Both the position numbers and the translations under genes were made by a program. From NCBI RefSeq assembly GCF_018139145.2, contig NC_059500.1, positions 32,531,437 to 32,595,436 of the forward strand: a stretch of DNA of 64,000 bases, in the 5' to 3' direction. The stretch is from Gymnogyps californianus. Its lineage: Eukaryota > Chordata > Aves > Accipitriformes > Cathartidae. This document shows, piece by piece, positions 48,530 to 62,340 of the stretch. The stretch's first letter is position 1; every line of letters starts with the position of its first letter. Below the pieces are notes generated by a model that was given only the letters and a program-made list of their open reading frames with translations, did not search any database and was not told the origin of the DNA.

Positions 48530-50448
48530 GCCTGCATCTTCTCTGCTCTCGTCTGAAGCAGCTGGCAGTGCTGAAGTTGAGTACTAGGCTGCTTTAGATC
48601 TGATGTAGGGTGGTAATTACCCTTCTCAGAAGACCCTGTAGCCTGTTTTGAAACTCTGCTTGTAATGTGAACATGAATGTGTCTTACGTCGAAAAGTCAA
48701 GCTGTCTTTGGTGATCTGATAAGTTGAGTGCATATACTGCAGTAAAATAGTGAACTGGGGAAGTAGGTTTTACTTGTCCAAATAACAAAAAACTGAACAA
48801 CCCCCACCAGGTAGTCCTTTGAGTGCCAGAAAAAATAAAGCCTGGTTACGTGTGGGTTAGTGGCTCTTAATATACATTGAGCCCTCATAGAACTTTTCCC
48901 TATGTTGAGATATTTGTAAAACTTTTCTTTCTCTTGTGAATTTTTTGGTTTCTAACTGTATATGGATGAGTTTGCATGACAGTCTGCTTTCTGTAGCATG
49001 ATGAATTTGTCTTTGGCTCCTTAACCTCCTAGGGGTGCAAACCTCTGTCCCAGTCAAATTTGTTGAATAGGTTTGGGGGAGGATTGGAGATGGCTAAATG
49101 GATAGATGTGACCACAACATACTTGAATATATCAATCTCATTGATACAACTTCTTAGGAAACAAGGTTCTCTTCAGAAACTTAGCAAAAACCCCAAACCC
49201 TAGAACTGAACCCTAAATCCTCAGTGGTATATGAACTTGTCACCATCAGTTCCCTGTGTGCCATTTTGGACACTTTCCTCCACATTGAATGCCTGAGCCC
49301 ATCCAAAATTTTTGGATGAATAGCCGTTATTAAGCCATTCTTTTATTTGCTGATGGGTATCTCAGATAGCTACTCCAGTTTTCGCAACTGCCCTTCCAAG
49401 TAGGGCTTTTTTAAGAGGCCTTTATTATTTTTGAAGTGTCTGATAAAGATACAGTGACCTTCAAGCGAAAGCATGGAATGATCTGTGTGGCATAATTACA
49501 TTTCAGATTTTTTTTTTTTCCACTTTTCCAGGTCTCCCATTAACACCTCTGCAGGTTTTGTTAGCACCCCATAAAAGCAGTATGTTACAAATGTTCTAGT
49601 CTTCTTCACAACAGCATGCTGGCTGCTGTGTGAGTTTCAGATGACACTGATTTTTTCCAGACCCTTTGCAGAACAGGAGGAACTGAAACAAAGACTGTGA
49701 GGATCCCTCTTGGAAATTCCACTTCTCTTGGCGGCCTCTTTCCAAAGCCAGAGCGCTGTAAGGAAGGCTAAGCCTAAATAAGAATCAGACACTGTTTAGA
49801 GTGCAGAGGGCTGACAAACAGAACCATTAATTTTCTTTTTGCAATAGAGCAACAAAGGATATTGCAAGGGCCAGAGCATCTGCTGATGTAAATTATCATA
49901 CTTTTACTGGTGACGGGATTCATATCCGTTCATCCCAGCTGGGAATGTGTCACTGGGAGGTAGTTTAGTGATTTACACTGTCAACATTGAGGGAGACAAA
50001 AAAGCAACATTAAAAAAAGCAGTCTGCTTAGGTCGATATATTAAAGGCCTACTTTAAAACAAAATAAAAGAAGCCTACACTTTGTAGTTAATTTGGAAAT
50101 TAGGTTCTAGTGACTGTTCATACAAGTAGTGTGATCGTATGGGCAGGTGGTCGTGTTAAATATGAGGCTTTTTGTTTGTAATTACTGGCTTTACAGATGA
50201 AATAATGTTAAGAAAGTGCAAATTATTGCCCGACTCTTGCAAATGCTCAAGTATTCATATAAGTAGGTCCTTAGACTTCAAAGGGGTGGCTCACATGAGC
50301 AAAATGAAATGCAGAACTGTTGTGTTTTCATTCTCTTTCTTCTAGCTTGGTGTCTCCTAGTGTAACTTGTGGTGCTTCATTCTGAAAACCAGTCTAAGGT
50401 ACTCTGGAAATTCCTAGTGTAATCTCATTACCTGCTAATAAACAGCTC

Positions 50449-50495
50449 TCTTCTTTTTCTTTTTCTTTTTTTTTTTTTTTTTCTTTTTCCTCTCC
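50449..50495. repeat. Pyrimidine tract (poly-T/C)
   Basis: About 47 nt of T with a few C, containing an uninterrupted run of about 18 T, ending CTCTCCACATAG. It could act as a splice acceptor but no convincing exon follows. Confidence 0.8.
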
Positions 50496-52440
50496 ACATA
50501 GTAGATTACTTTGTTGTGCATTGCTTCCTGGGTATTAATGAAAGGCTGAAATTAACTTCTGGCTGGTGATGCTCTTGCCAGAACATGCAGTCTGGTCAGT
50601 CATCAGTCAAAGACATGACAGATGTATTACTCATCTCGTTCTGGGATATCCAACTTCTATATGTGTAGGGGACATTCTTGGTCCTGGGCAGGTGTCTGAA
50701 GAAGGCCACGCTAACACAGCCAAGTTTGCAAGGGGCAGCATGTCTAACTGCTGCTGAATTTGATAGGGGTCTGCCTTCTCTCTGCCTCTGCTGTTTTTCT
50801 CGCAATGATACTCCAGTCCAGTTGTATGGGGCTGGGGTGGGGGAGTGGAAGAAGGAGAGGTCAATAAAATTGTCCCATGGGCTGACAGCTAACCAAACCT
50901 GTTTAACACTGTCAGTTGTTTGTACAGCATATTTACTGGTGCATTTTATATTCATAAGACTCAAGTGACTTGGTGTACAGATACGGCTCTGAGAGCAGGT
51001 ACATGTGACCCAACCAAGGGGCATTATATCTTGGTTAATTCAGCCTAATTAGTCCTAAATGCCAAATGCACTAGATTCCACCAAAGTTGTGAGATGGATG
51101 TCGCTCCCATTACTTTCCACTGAAGTTTTGCATGTAACTTTGTATGCTCTGTTGGAGGTGTAGAGGTTTGCTTTTTAACCAGATTAGAAATCCTGTTCTT
51201 GCCCCCTCCATCTGCAGTGAACCCTTCTTTATGTCTGATTCTGACACTTCCCAGGCCTATCTGCAGGTTTGCATCCATGCGGCTTGCTTCACAAAGGTAA
51301 ACACAAAGAAGTCCTTCATCTAACTTCCATTAAAGTCAATGAGAGTCTTTCCACTCACTTCAATGGCAGTCAGAGTGAGTCTTTCATCTTTCCTTCCTAG
51401 AAACTGGTTGGTCCGGGTCCCTTTTTGTTCTTCTTGTTCTGGCCTTTGTCCCCATTATGTCTGAGCACTTCAGTCAGCAGTAGATTACTCTGTCTTGTGC
51501 TGGTAGTTTTATTCTCTGTTGTGTGATGAGGCTGGGGAATAATAGTGTCTCCATTATTCTGCATGTCTCCATCTTTAACTGAGGATAAGTGGCAAAGATG
51601 AAAGGCCAGATTTGCAAGATGTGAATGACAGTCTGGTGTGATTTTTCAAAGGTATTTAGAAGCTTTAGAAACCACCACTTTGTTACTGTTTCTTTAAGCC
51701 CATAACTATCCTGGGAAGATCCAGCATTAAATAGCTTGAAAAAGGTCATGGGGAAGGTCTGTTGCAGAGGAGCTGAAGAGCCATCAGTTCCACTTCTGCT
51801 TCTGAGTACTCCGCCTTCTGAAGTACAGACACCTCAGCCTTGGGCTTTGCCATGCGCTGGCTCTGCAGGCAAAATGTCAGCAGCAAACAACTGAGAGGAA
51901 CCCTGTATGGAAAAGCCATTCTTCTGCAGTATATGATGGTGGCTGTGGCCATGTTTAAGCGTTTGAGGGCATCTCTCCCTTTCCTTAGTCACCAGTTTTC
52001 ATTTCAGGGAGCTGGTTGCATGATTTAAGAGAAATCTAAACAGACTAATATTTGCAAGGCTCAAACCTCACAGAGTGACCATTGTGTGAGTATGAGTAAG
52101 CTTTCAGAGGTAAAGAGCAGCCCAGTGAGTTGTTGCTTTCATACAGGAATGATACAGGAGACACAGGGATGTGACAGATGAGAGATCTGCAAAACACTCA
52201 TTCTAAGTCGTACTGCCTGTTGACATAAAACAGCTCAACCCTCCAGCTCTCAGCTTACCTAGAAGATTTTGCCTGGTTTATGGCTGCTCTGAGGTGCTCA
52301 GATATGCACGCTATAGCAATTAGTTACGCTAGCAATTACTTGTACCTCCAAAAATGGAGTCCCTCATTAAAGTCTGGCCCAAGATGTGAAGACCTAGCAT
52401 TTCACCTGGAATCTTTGAAGTCTCTGAATGTTGAAAGTCT

Positions 52441-52466
52441 AATAGTAGTAATAATAATAATAATAT
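52441..52466. repeat. AAT trinucleotide microsatellite
   Basis: AATAGTAGTAATAATAATAA and onward, an imperfect trinucleotide array running into TATATAAACACATAAACAC. Confidence 0.8.
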
Positions 52467-55400
52467 ATAAACACATAAACACTTCCCGACTGTGTCACAA
52501 CCACATGAAGGACAGACTAAAGCACGTTGGTAAGAGTGCAAGAAGCAGCAGAACAAAAGTTTGAAGATACTGACTGCACATCTTCCTAATAAGCATCACT
52601 ATTTTAATAGAAAATGTGTCCCTTTGACCAAATTTTCTTCTTGGTTACACTGGTACACATTCAGAGCACTTCGTAGCATAACTGAGTCATTAAGATTACA
52701 GAGAGAAGGACCAGTGTTTTATGAGGTGAGCATGTGACTGGTGATAGCCATCGTCTGAAAGTGTTTCTGAATGATTGCTTGAAAGGTTCATGGAACTATA
52801 TCCTTGCAACCTTGGCTGATAGGTAGGAGGAGATCATTAAAATAATCTCTGGAGTATGGCAATGACCAAGCGTTGCTCCAGAAACTGCTGCGTTAGGGAA
52901 GAGATTGGAGGTTTAAAAAATAGGAACTGCCATCGTTGGTTAAGGAAGGTTCATGGCCCGTAAGCTCAAGAATATTTTGAGCCAATAGAGAGTATAGATG
53001 GTGGGAACCTTGCTATTCGAAAGACCTTTTTCAGTTTACAGTAGACAACTAATTCTTCCTGAGCCTTAATAAATCCATCTGCAAAACACGTTACGCCCTT
53101 TGTCAAACAACACGGATGTGGCACTGTACGGAAAAAGAAAGGTAAAGTTTTGAGCCTTCCCAAAGGAAAGGAAGCTACCAGACAGACATCCACAAGGACT
53201 GCTAGCTGGCTAATTTACTGTTTTAATAGCCCTCCAAGACAGGGACAATATTGTTGTTATACAGAGCTGAGACCAAAATGATGCTAACAACCTGTGGGAA
53301 GCAGCAGTGGCGTCATTTCCTTTCCCCGTGCTTCTCGTTTGTTGGATTTGATGGACAGGAGCGTAGAGGGGAGCGAAGGGAGAATAAGGCCTTAATGTTA
53401 GATAACCAAGTTTTTTCAGAAGGAAAGTCAGATCAGAAAAGAGTTTTGATCCAAAAAGGTTCTTTTTTTCCCCCCACAAGAGCTCAGAAGCTGAGGGAAC
53501 AAAGCATGCATGTGAATATAGTCTTAATTGCTCTCTCCTGTGGCTTATGCACAGAGGAGGGCAGGATTCACGCATCCTTCAGGTGCTGAAGTTGGGTGCT
53601 GAGTGCAGGAGCAGAGCACCAGTCTGTTCCCTGGAGCTGGGAGTTAGGATTAACCCCTTGCATGAATGTTGCCAGCAAGGCAGGTCTGTCCGTCCTCGCC
53701 TTCTCAGAGCTGTTGCCATGTGAAATGAAACATCTCCATGCACTGCTGGACTCGCAATGCTCGGCTGTAGCCTGTACCAGGTAATGAGCAAGACTCCTTT
53801 AGAGCATCGTTGGAGTTTGAAGCTAATCTGAGCGTACTGGTGAACACAGCATTTGAGGAGCTGTTGGGTTTAGAAGGTAGGGTATTGGGTTGGTGCTGGG
53901 GAAATCTCAATCCTTCACCACTCATTTCCTGTGCATTTTGGGGTAAGTCCTTCACCTTTTTAGCACGCAGACTGATGTTGTCGTGTTTCCGAGCCTGGGG
54001 TGAATGCTTTTTAAGTGGAAAGCTGTGTTATTTTAATTTTATTGTGTGGGTGAGGTATAATCCTCAAAAGAATGAACAGTCCTGTGCTTATTGCCCAATG
54101 GCTATTAAGGTCTCAAAATAATTACAAAACCATGTAGTGCTGAATAGAAAATGAAATCTGTGAGTTGTTTGGGTTCCAGAGCTGAACCGGTGAAACATTT
54201 CCAGGCGGCCTGAGATTTCTTTCCAATAGCCTGTGCAGTGTAGGGGGTCAGGCTGAATGGCATAATGAATTACTCTGACCACAAAAATCTAAGCATCTGT
54301 GACCTGTTTTCTGGACAGAGGTTTTTGGGAGGATTGCACTTCTATGAAAGTCTGAAAGCTTTTTTCCAAAGAAGAGACATCCTAGATATATTAGTTTGCA
54401 ATCCATAGTTGGGGGTTACAGTTTAAAGCATATGAAGGGAAAAGGGACAGCATTTCGCGTGACACAGAGTGAAGTCTGTAAGTAAGAATGTAGCGGGCCA
54501 TATTTTCAGGAAGGAGCAGTGCATTTAGAAAATGGTTTGGATGGACTTTACCAGGAGGTACCAGGCACACTTTGAGAAAATCTGAGGCCTTGTGTATTTA
54601 ACTTCCTGGAAATGATGCATTACTTTTGAAGATGTAAGTCCTTAGGGCTTCTGGGCTGTTCTGAATCCCCAGGTCCACTCAACTGTCCTGTCACTCGGGC
54701 TCTGTCGCAAAGATCTTCAGAGCTGGAAACCAGGGAAACTGATCAGCATTACAATAAAATACCTCCTGCTCTCCTGCCAAGAGTTTTAGGCTGAACAAAG
54801 GTATTACCCTTTTTAGGAGACTAAATTATGCCAAGCACAGAAGATGAAGTCCCAGGGACTTGATTTCTGAGACTTAGCCACGTGATCCTTGCTGGCAATC
54901 CATGTAAGTTATTGCAGAGGTCAGAGAGCCTGCTTGCTATGTCCATGCCAACCTGACCTGCTGCAGGGAAGTAATTTCTTCTTCACATCTATAAATAGTC
55001 TGGGCTTTTTTTTGACGTCTCAAAGTGTAATGAGGGCATGTTTCTTCTCAGCACCAAGTCCTGGCTGATGTTAATGTCCTCTGTGCTTCCCCTACCTGAA
55101 CTCAAGCACTGAACGCTTGTTAAAGATTTGGGAGATGTATGGGGAAAAAGGAAATTTGTGATGTTTTTCAGAATTCCAGGGTAAAATAGGCCAGTATTGA
55201 TAGCTGGCAACATGCAGACTTGCAGCCCGTATCTTAAGAATTGCCTAGTTTCAACTGCTAGCCACTTCAGCAGCTGTCCTTGTTGGCAAGCATGAGATGT
55301 TTTCTAGCATCTGATGCCTTTTCCATGTGCCAGTATCTGGGCTGAGCTGTGTCTCAGTCACAGTGGTTCCCATTCTCCCTCTGCACCTTTTTTCGGTTGC

Positions 55401-58400
55401 TCTCAAGTTACTCATGAGCCCTCTGCTTATCTTTGTCTTTCGAGCTCCTTGGAGTGGGGACGGACATGGGTTAGCTATAAGGAGGCACAGGACAGCGTCC
55501 CACCCTGTTGTTATGACTTATGCTCTGTGCCCAGAGATGGTACCTAGCTTCTAGCTCTACAAAAATAAGTTTTTGTTGTCTTGTGACCATTAACTGGTCA
55601 TTTCAGATCACCCATCCTCCTCAGGTTTTACTATCCTATAGCCTCTGAGTCATCCACTGAGTTTGCCTGCAAAGATTTGTTATCGTTGTCTAGATAGCGG
55701 GTAGTCAAACAAAACAATATTGCAGCAAGGATTGCATCTGGGGGTGTTGGTAAAACAGACCCACGCATTTCTCATGATCTCATTAGCAACCACAGAACTT
55801 GGAAGACCTGTCACTGGAGAGAGTGTTTATTCATATCATGTCTATCCTCTTAAACTTCCATAATGCAAGATCTTACAACAGACTGTAAAGTAAAACACCT
55901 TGGAAAATTCAAGTATATCAAGTCAACACAGTAATCGCATTGAAATAAAATGTTTATTCCATAAGGTGTGCTGGCTGGTATTAATTACGTCAGTTAGACT
56001 CTGTCAGTATATCCCAGAAGGAGTTGTCATTTTGCTCCCTGAAGGAGGCATTAGTCTGAAGCTAGTGTACGAGAAGTGAGGTGGCACTTTACGTGCTGGC
56101 TGTTTGCAAATTCTTCCAGAATTAGAAAATGCTTGTAATTCCTTGCAAGCAGAAACATTCCTACACCAGGCACTCCTTTCTGCTGCAGATGTCCTTGGAT
56201 CAACTACAGTTAAGTGGGAGAGAAGGGCGTCCCGTTGTTAATCCCCCCCGCCAGCAGTCTGTTTGGCTGGAGGTCACTCATGCCAGCACTGTATCGGCTC
56301 ACTCAGAGCTCTTACGGCTCAAGTGCCATGCTTGCTTCAGTGAGAAGCGAGTTGGCGTGTGTGCGTGCATGTGTGTGTGTTGCACGTATGGAGTGTGTAG
56401 GATTATCTGTGAAAGGTTCTGTGGGTGTGAAGTTCTCCTTTGTGTGTCCTGAGGATGGCTGAACGGGTTGACTGGGTAGCTGCAGTCCGCAGGCTCTCAC
56501 GGTAGGCTGTATCTGCGTGTGTGTATGCAAGGTCACAGGAGGTGTTAAACCCTGCTTAATGCTGTCAGTGTTGCCACATTTAAAATTCACAGAGCAAACA
56601 GACTTCAGGCTCCTCTGCTGCAAGCATTGGATTGCTTTTGTGCTGCTTTGTTTTCCAGTTTCCTCCAACTGTAATTTTCTAGCTCCTCTGTGGGGGAAAA
56701 AAGTTGAAATGCAATTCATAGCTAATGCTTACTGAACCTCCTTTAGAGTCCTGTGAGATATCTAAACATGACACACATCAATTAGCCAAACTACAGAGGG
56801 AGAAGCCTGCATAATGTAAATGAACACTTTCTGCAGACTTCCTTTACTCATAATGACCCTGTATCAAGGAATAGGTGATGTAAAATACATAATTAAGGGC
56901 AAAGGTAGGTGGTGATACCCAGGACTTCCAGTATCTTCTTTCTGGATGATTGCAGAGATCAGCGTTTTGCAGCACCTTGGGCCAAATTCTCCCAGGAGCT
57001 TAGCTCTTTGGAAAACCAAAGTACTTTTTAGATGCAAAGTTATTTTTAAACTGGTTTCCTAGGGAAATCGAGGATTAGGCATTCCCCCTGCCTGTTCCTC
57101 TCTGACCATCTCTGTCTTTGAGGGCTCACCCCTGAATAACTTCTGAATCCATTTGCTAACTACCGGTGACCCAGCAGCAAACAGCCTCAGAGCATGTGAA
57201 CTCTGTATCATAACTGATTTTTCATATGAGGAGGTGGAAAGGCCAGTGAAACAGCCTCTTATCCCACTGGCAAGTGAATCAACATGCCTGTTGTGAATCA
57301 GCTTCTGTTTGCTTAACCCGAGGGGTAAAGGGGTGTAAAAAAGGGGGTGGTTTCATAGCAAAAGGGAGCCAGAGACAGGGAGAGGATCCAGGGATGCCTG
57401 GGCAGCTCAGAAAAGAAAGGGATGTGAGAATATTGGGTACAAAGTTGTAGGAAACCGCTTCAATGTGAGTGTTCCCATGGTGGCATCTTTGCTTGGTTTT
57501 CTGCTCCTGGGATAGGTCCATGAAACGTGGGCCTGAGTTAACATGTACCTCAGAAACAGCTGAGCTGAGAGGGATGTCCCGGTAATCTCTCGCACTTCTG
57601 TGGGGTCTAGATAATGAAAGGTGTAAGAAAATGGACTAAGGTAGGGATCTTTTTCTCAGCAGGCACCCTTATGATATCTATCAGCAGAGCAAGTCACTGT
57701 GGTCAGAAGCCTGCCACAAAGAGCAGTTCTGCCTCCCTCTGCCGCAGCATGGGCTGGGTGGGTCACTGTGCTGCTCAGGAGTTTGCACTGTCCCTGTTGC
57801 CGCCTGGAGCAAGGAGGTGGTGGGGCACTGGCATAATGCAGCAAGGACAGTGGCGGCGGCTGTCCTAGCACAGGCTGGGTTGGGGAAGGATGTCCTTAGG
57901 TCCCTGACTTGCTTCTCCTTGTTCACCAGCTGGGGCAGGAGTGAGCTTTGTCCAGCACGTGGTTTAGGACGGCAGAATCATTTATGTCAGATCAGCCTAC
58001 CTCCTTGGTCTGATCTTTGGTCCAAGGCTAACTTGCTGGTGGGAACTCTTGACACCCTCAGCAGTGAGGAGAACCTAGAGACAGTAGACCACAATGGTAA
58101 AGGGATGCCTTTGGGACCCTTATATCTTCCCATGTAACAATGCACATAGATACTTGTGCTGTGACACTGGAGCATGATCTACACTGGGTGGAACATGAGA
58201 AAACTGTATGGTATGAGTCAAAGCTGCTGCAAAGTCCTGCTCCTTTAACTGAGATGACTACTGTCCAAAGACCTTAAGCTTCACTGAGCACATATGTGGT
58301 TAAAGTATATATTTTAAGTTGAATAAACTTTATCCCATCCATATTTTTGTTACAGAAAGCAAGAATTTGGCCAAAGCTGTAAAAAGACAAATGAACCCTT

Positions 58401-58404
58401 TTTT

Positions 58405-58485
58405 TGAATATCCAAAAGATGAAACTGAGGAAAAGGAGATCTGAGTTCTGGTACCACAGCTAGTGCTTATGTGGTGTTTGATGTG
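58405..58485 (-). repeat. MIR-like SINE remnant
   Basis: AGATGAAACTGAGG followed after a gap by ACCACAGCTAGTGCTTATGT matches the reverse-strand order of the MIR core and 3' part (AGATGAGGAAACTGAGG ... CACACAGCTAGTAAGTGG). It is strongly decayed. A coding-looking frame crossing it is therefore discounted. Confidence 0.5.
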
Positions 58486-59444
58486 TTTAGTGGTAGTATG
58501 TCTCTAATACCCAAGGAGTGTCTTACTGTAACCCAGGCTTAGCATAGTGAGGTAGCTTTACTCCAGTCCTCATACGCAGCTCTACCATCTCAGTCTCTGC
58601 TTATTTCACTACTATTACGTTCCCTCTGCAGCTTTCCCAAGCATCTGCCCCATGGCATCCCAGGAGTATGCAGGAGACCAAATATGGTCACACAAAGGAA
58701 AGCCATGTAATGTCAGAGCCAAAGGGAATGTTGAAGGAAAGCTGTCCAGGCAGGTGGATATGTTGGCTTGGAGAGAATCGCAGTAGGCGACGTTTGGTGG
58801 CTGTGCAGCCTCTGCTTGAGTCTGTGCCAGGGCACCCAGCTCACCTCCCAGCAGCCCTGTCTGTGTCTCCTCATCAGTACTCCCCACAGCCAGGTGCTTC
58901 CAGCAACCTCCAGCATTTAGCTAGATCGTTGGTGAGCTGTAGGCTAAGCTCTCCCCCAGGGGCGCAGCTTCTTGAGCGTTTGGCTCTGTGGGGGTAGAGC
59001 TCATCCAAAACTGATGGTGTACTGTCAGCCTGCTTATTTCTAAATTGGATGTGCCTGTCTGTACATGCTGGCTATTGAAAAGGCCAGCATAAATCTCATT
59101 AATGCCATGTGTGAGGGGGCCCCCCATCCTATGTGTAAACTCAAGGGCATTTTTAATGTTTCCTGAGGGGCAGGCTTCTTGTGCACCAGGGTTGGGAATG
59201 TTACCAAGTTGGCAGGCAGTCTGTTCCACCGGCTGAACAAATAGCATTGCTCTATATATTTTGCCATAAAAGAGCATTTCTTGACCTTATACTTTCTACA
59301 TGCTATCACAGATCCTGTCCCTCCATCCCCACGCCAGCTTAAGTGCTCTGTCACTGACTTGCTTTGGAGTTGTGGCATGTGTGATCAATGGTAATATAAA
59401 GGTTGCCTTACTTGGCATCCCTGACAAGATCCCAGAACATTGCG

Positions 59445-59500
59445 AAGGAGTTGGGACCTCTAGAGGTCTCTAGTCCAGCCTCCCACACTGGGCTCCATGT
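59445..59500 (-). mobile_element. CR1 3'-end scrap, minus strand
   Basis: TTGGGACCTCTAGAGGTCTC followed by TAGTCCAGCCTCCCACACTG is the complement of a CR1 3' UTR end. The body to the right is too decayed to follow. Confidence 0.6.
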
Positions 59501-61321
59501 GCATGAAGAGTCACTTTAAATACATACATATCCGTCTTCCTATTTTTGCTGGAGCAGCCCTTCCAGGATGCAGCCAGCAATGGTACTGCACTAATAGCAG
59601 TTGCTGGGGTAATAGGGAATAAAACTGCTGCTTTTTGGAGCCTATAATTATGCTGAGGCTTTAATGTAACAGGAAGATTAAAAAAAACAGTAGAGGAAGA
59701 AGCTTATGGGGAAGGGACAAGGGTTACGTCTCTCAGGTTGTCCACCCACTCAAACGACTGAGCAAGTTGTATTTCAAGCTGGGTGACCTTATGCTAGCAA
59801 CTGTGCGTACCGGTGGCAAAAGGCAGCCCCCGCTGTGTACAGCTGCGAGTCTGAAATCACAGGGCTACAAGGGGAACTGGACGATGTGATTTGCACAAGT
59901 CACCTCACATCCTTAATTGCAGTTTCTGTATGGGAGTTGTTATCTCACCCCTGCAATGCCTCCAGCAGGTCTGCAGCTGAGCCAGAAGTAGAGCCCCACC
60001 GTTCTTGCTTGCCTCAGTTTCAGCTGAGGTCGTATGGTTAATGCCATCTCGCTCAGTGGTGGTGCATCTCACAGCTGATCAACATGTCTGGGATGAACAT
60101 CATCTCATTAAATTATTGCTTGTGGCATTCAACTGCGTCGTGTACCTTTACGAAAAAGCAACACGAAGGCGAAGAGAGGTCTTCAAAGCTGCTGTGTCAA
60201 AAAGCTACAGAACAGGTTGCTGGCTGCACTCATGGTTCATTGCTTCCTCTGTGGATGTCCTGTCAGGTGGGGTTTATGGCCTCATGTATCACCTAAGCAG
60301 TCACCAAAGGCAGATGCTGGCAAATGATTGTTTCCAAATCTTATGGAAAAGTCTGCAGTAGCAAAGATGTTGTCTTTCTCTGTACTGATTTGCTTTTGCA
60401 TATCAGCTTGGTTTGCTGGTTATTTGGGCTGTGGAGAGAAGTCAGCTCCCCTGACAGTGCCTGACTGGGAAATGTATCTTTTTTGTGGGTTCAACAGAGA
60501 CTCTCACACTGAGGAGTTAACAGAGCTAAAGAACAAAGCCAAACAACTGAATTCCCGTGTGGGACAAAAATAAATGAAAATGAAATGCCACAGCAGCCAG
60601 CTGTGCCTTTGCATGGTCATAACAGCTGGGAGCATGATCCAAGAGCTTGGTCCTGGTGGCAGCTGTCCCATTACTGATGTCTACGAAGGATCTGGATTAA
60701 TTTTCTTCATAAATGTGCGTGAGGCAAAGGGATATACCCCCTGAGAAAGAATGGTGAGAGAGTTCTGTTGTTTCAATGCCAGTAGACTATTCTACTTCAG
60801 TTAAGCTTCATATACCAGGGTCACTTTAAGTATGCATGCTCCAGGTCAGACTGCCAAATGGGGATGGTTGGGGGGACATCTCGTTTTACAGTGCTTGGGG
60901 CTGGGGCTGAACTACACATCAGCAAGTTTTCCCTGTGCCACGCATAACCCAAGTGTTTCAGGGGTTTCTAAAACGTCTGCCCTGGATGCAGGAGTCCCAC
61001 CTGCCTCCTCCAGACCAGTAAGCCCGGCCCATCCACTGACAGCGTGCATGCCTCTGAGCTGGTGGGGATCTCAGAAAATACCTGCTTTCCTCAGCCACGC
61101 CATTAAAAGCAGTGATGAAGCACACAGACAACACATTCTCACTGTCCACTTCACAAATGAGATCACAGGACAGCCAACATGTTGGGACCTTCTTGCTTTC
61201 CGCTCTGTGGCTCTTACTGCGCTAGCCTGAGTTGCTGCATGCAGTCTCTGCAGCTCTGGGGACAGGCATGGAAATCCTCACCATGGGCTGCCGTGGAGAC
61301 TCTCTGTACCTTCTGCACTGA

Positions 61322-61346
61322 TGTGCACTGGTGTGCACTGGTGTGC
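61322..61346. repeat. Short tandem 10-mer
   Basis: The unit TGTGCACTGG is repeated two and a half times in tandem. No function is apparent. Confidence 0.7.
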
Positions 61347-62199
61347 TGGCACTTAACACTCTTCATGCTTAGTCCAAGAAGGAAATAAAACTGAGAAAGT
61401 CTGTAATGAGAATCATACAGTTCTGGTGGGAATGGAGCTCAGCACTTCTGAGGGCAGAGCTCATCCTGAGCCTCCCTTGAGGGAACAATGTCACGCACAG
61501 CTCCAACCAGTGGTATATGACACACACCACTCCCAGACCCTCTGAAGGCATGCCTGCTTCCTTTTCATGGAGCACATGTGCTACAAAAAAAAAAAGCATT
61601 ACATAGACTGGGGATCCAACTGAAAGGTAAACAGAAAAAGTAAGGAAAGAGAGAGGATGTGCTTTGAATACAGATAACCTCTTCATTGAATTTGAAACAG
61701 AGGACCAGCAGGTCTTCTGACCCTGATCTTCATCGCCAGCTATTATGCGGCTGCCAATATGTTGAGATCAATAGCTAGTTTTAATTTGTACACATCTTCC
61801 TAGCCTGACATAACGTGAGAGTGTCAAGGGGCAGTGACTCTGTGGCTTCCCTCTGCTGTTGGTTACAGTGTCATCCATCCTTCCTGTTAAAAGGGTAGCC
61901 CTCATTCCTAGTTTGAATGTGTCCACTTCCAGCTTTCAGCTCCTCTTAGTTCCTCTTAAGCCTTTCTCTGTTAGATGTTAAACACTGTAGGATGTGGCAT
62001 GCCTTTCTTTTTAAAATGGATTATTTCTGCATTGTGCTGTAGCGCAGAGATACCCAAAGACTCTAAATGAGCAAAGCTGGGTTTCAGAGAAGTCTTGATA
62101 TAGCAACATATGCCTTTTTTTTGAAGCAGATGGTGTCAGTCACAGTGGAAGAAAGCACATGGGGAATGACATGTGCTTTTGGGCTGATTTATTCTTCTG

Positions 62200-62340
62200 T
62201 GCTTGGTTGTTTTTTCCAGTCACTGCCTTGCTATGCAATTAATTAGTATTTTTCTCTGCCTCAGTGTCCTCTTTGTAGAACTGGATGCAATGATTTTACC
62301 TCAAAACATGGGAGTGCTGGGACACTTCAGTGACATCCCT
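62200..62340 (+). repeat. MIR-like SINE remnant
   Basis: TTTCTCTGCCTCAGTGTCCT, then AGAACTGGATGCAATGATTT and TACCTCA follow the order of the MIR 3' half (CTCTGTGCCTCAGTTTCCTC, TGTAAAATGG, ACCTACCTCA). Decayed. Confidence 0.4.

Larger units (their letters stand above)
48530..58399. other. Intergenic sequence, simple repeats and old repeat traces
   Basis: No gene recognised. Simple sequence: a T/C tract at about 50449-50495, AAT repeats at 52441-52466 and GT-rich DNA at about 56355-56400. Traces of old amniote repeats are described in the findings. Many short open frames overlap on both strands without family similarity. Confidence 0.5.

Noticed and set aside
49661..49760. Splice-flanked segment after TTTTTTCCAG, readable as TLCRTGGTETKTVRIPLG or PFAEQEELKQRL
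   Set aside because: Two different frames look equally coding, which shows how easily short stretches mislead; no neighbour exon joins either frame convincingly.
50502..50570. Segment after the long pyrimidine tract reading DYFVVHCFLGINERLKLTSG to a stop
   Set aside because: The pyrimidine tract is a simple repeat; the frame is short, has no homologue I know, and nothing else supports an exon.
58358..58444. Apparent terminal exon after TTTTTGTTACAG, reading SKNLAKAVKRQMNPFFEYP to a stop
   Set aside because: The second half overlaps a MIR-like remnant (AGATGAAACTGAGG ... CACAGCTAGT), so the purine-rich open frame is better explained by SINE sequence.
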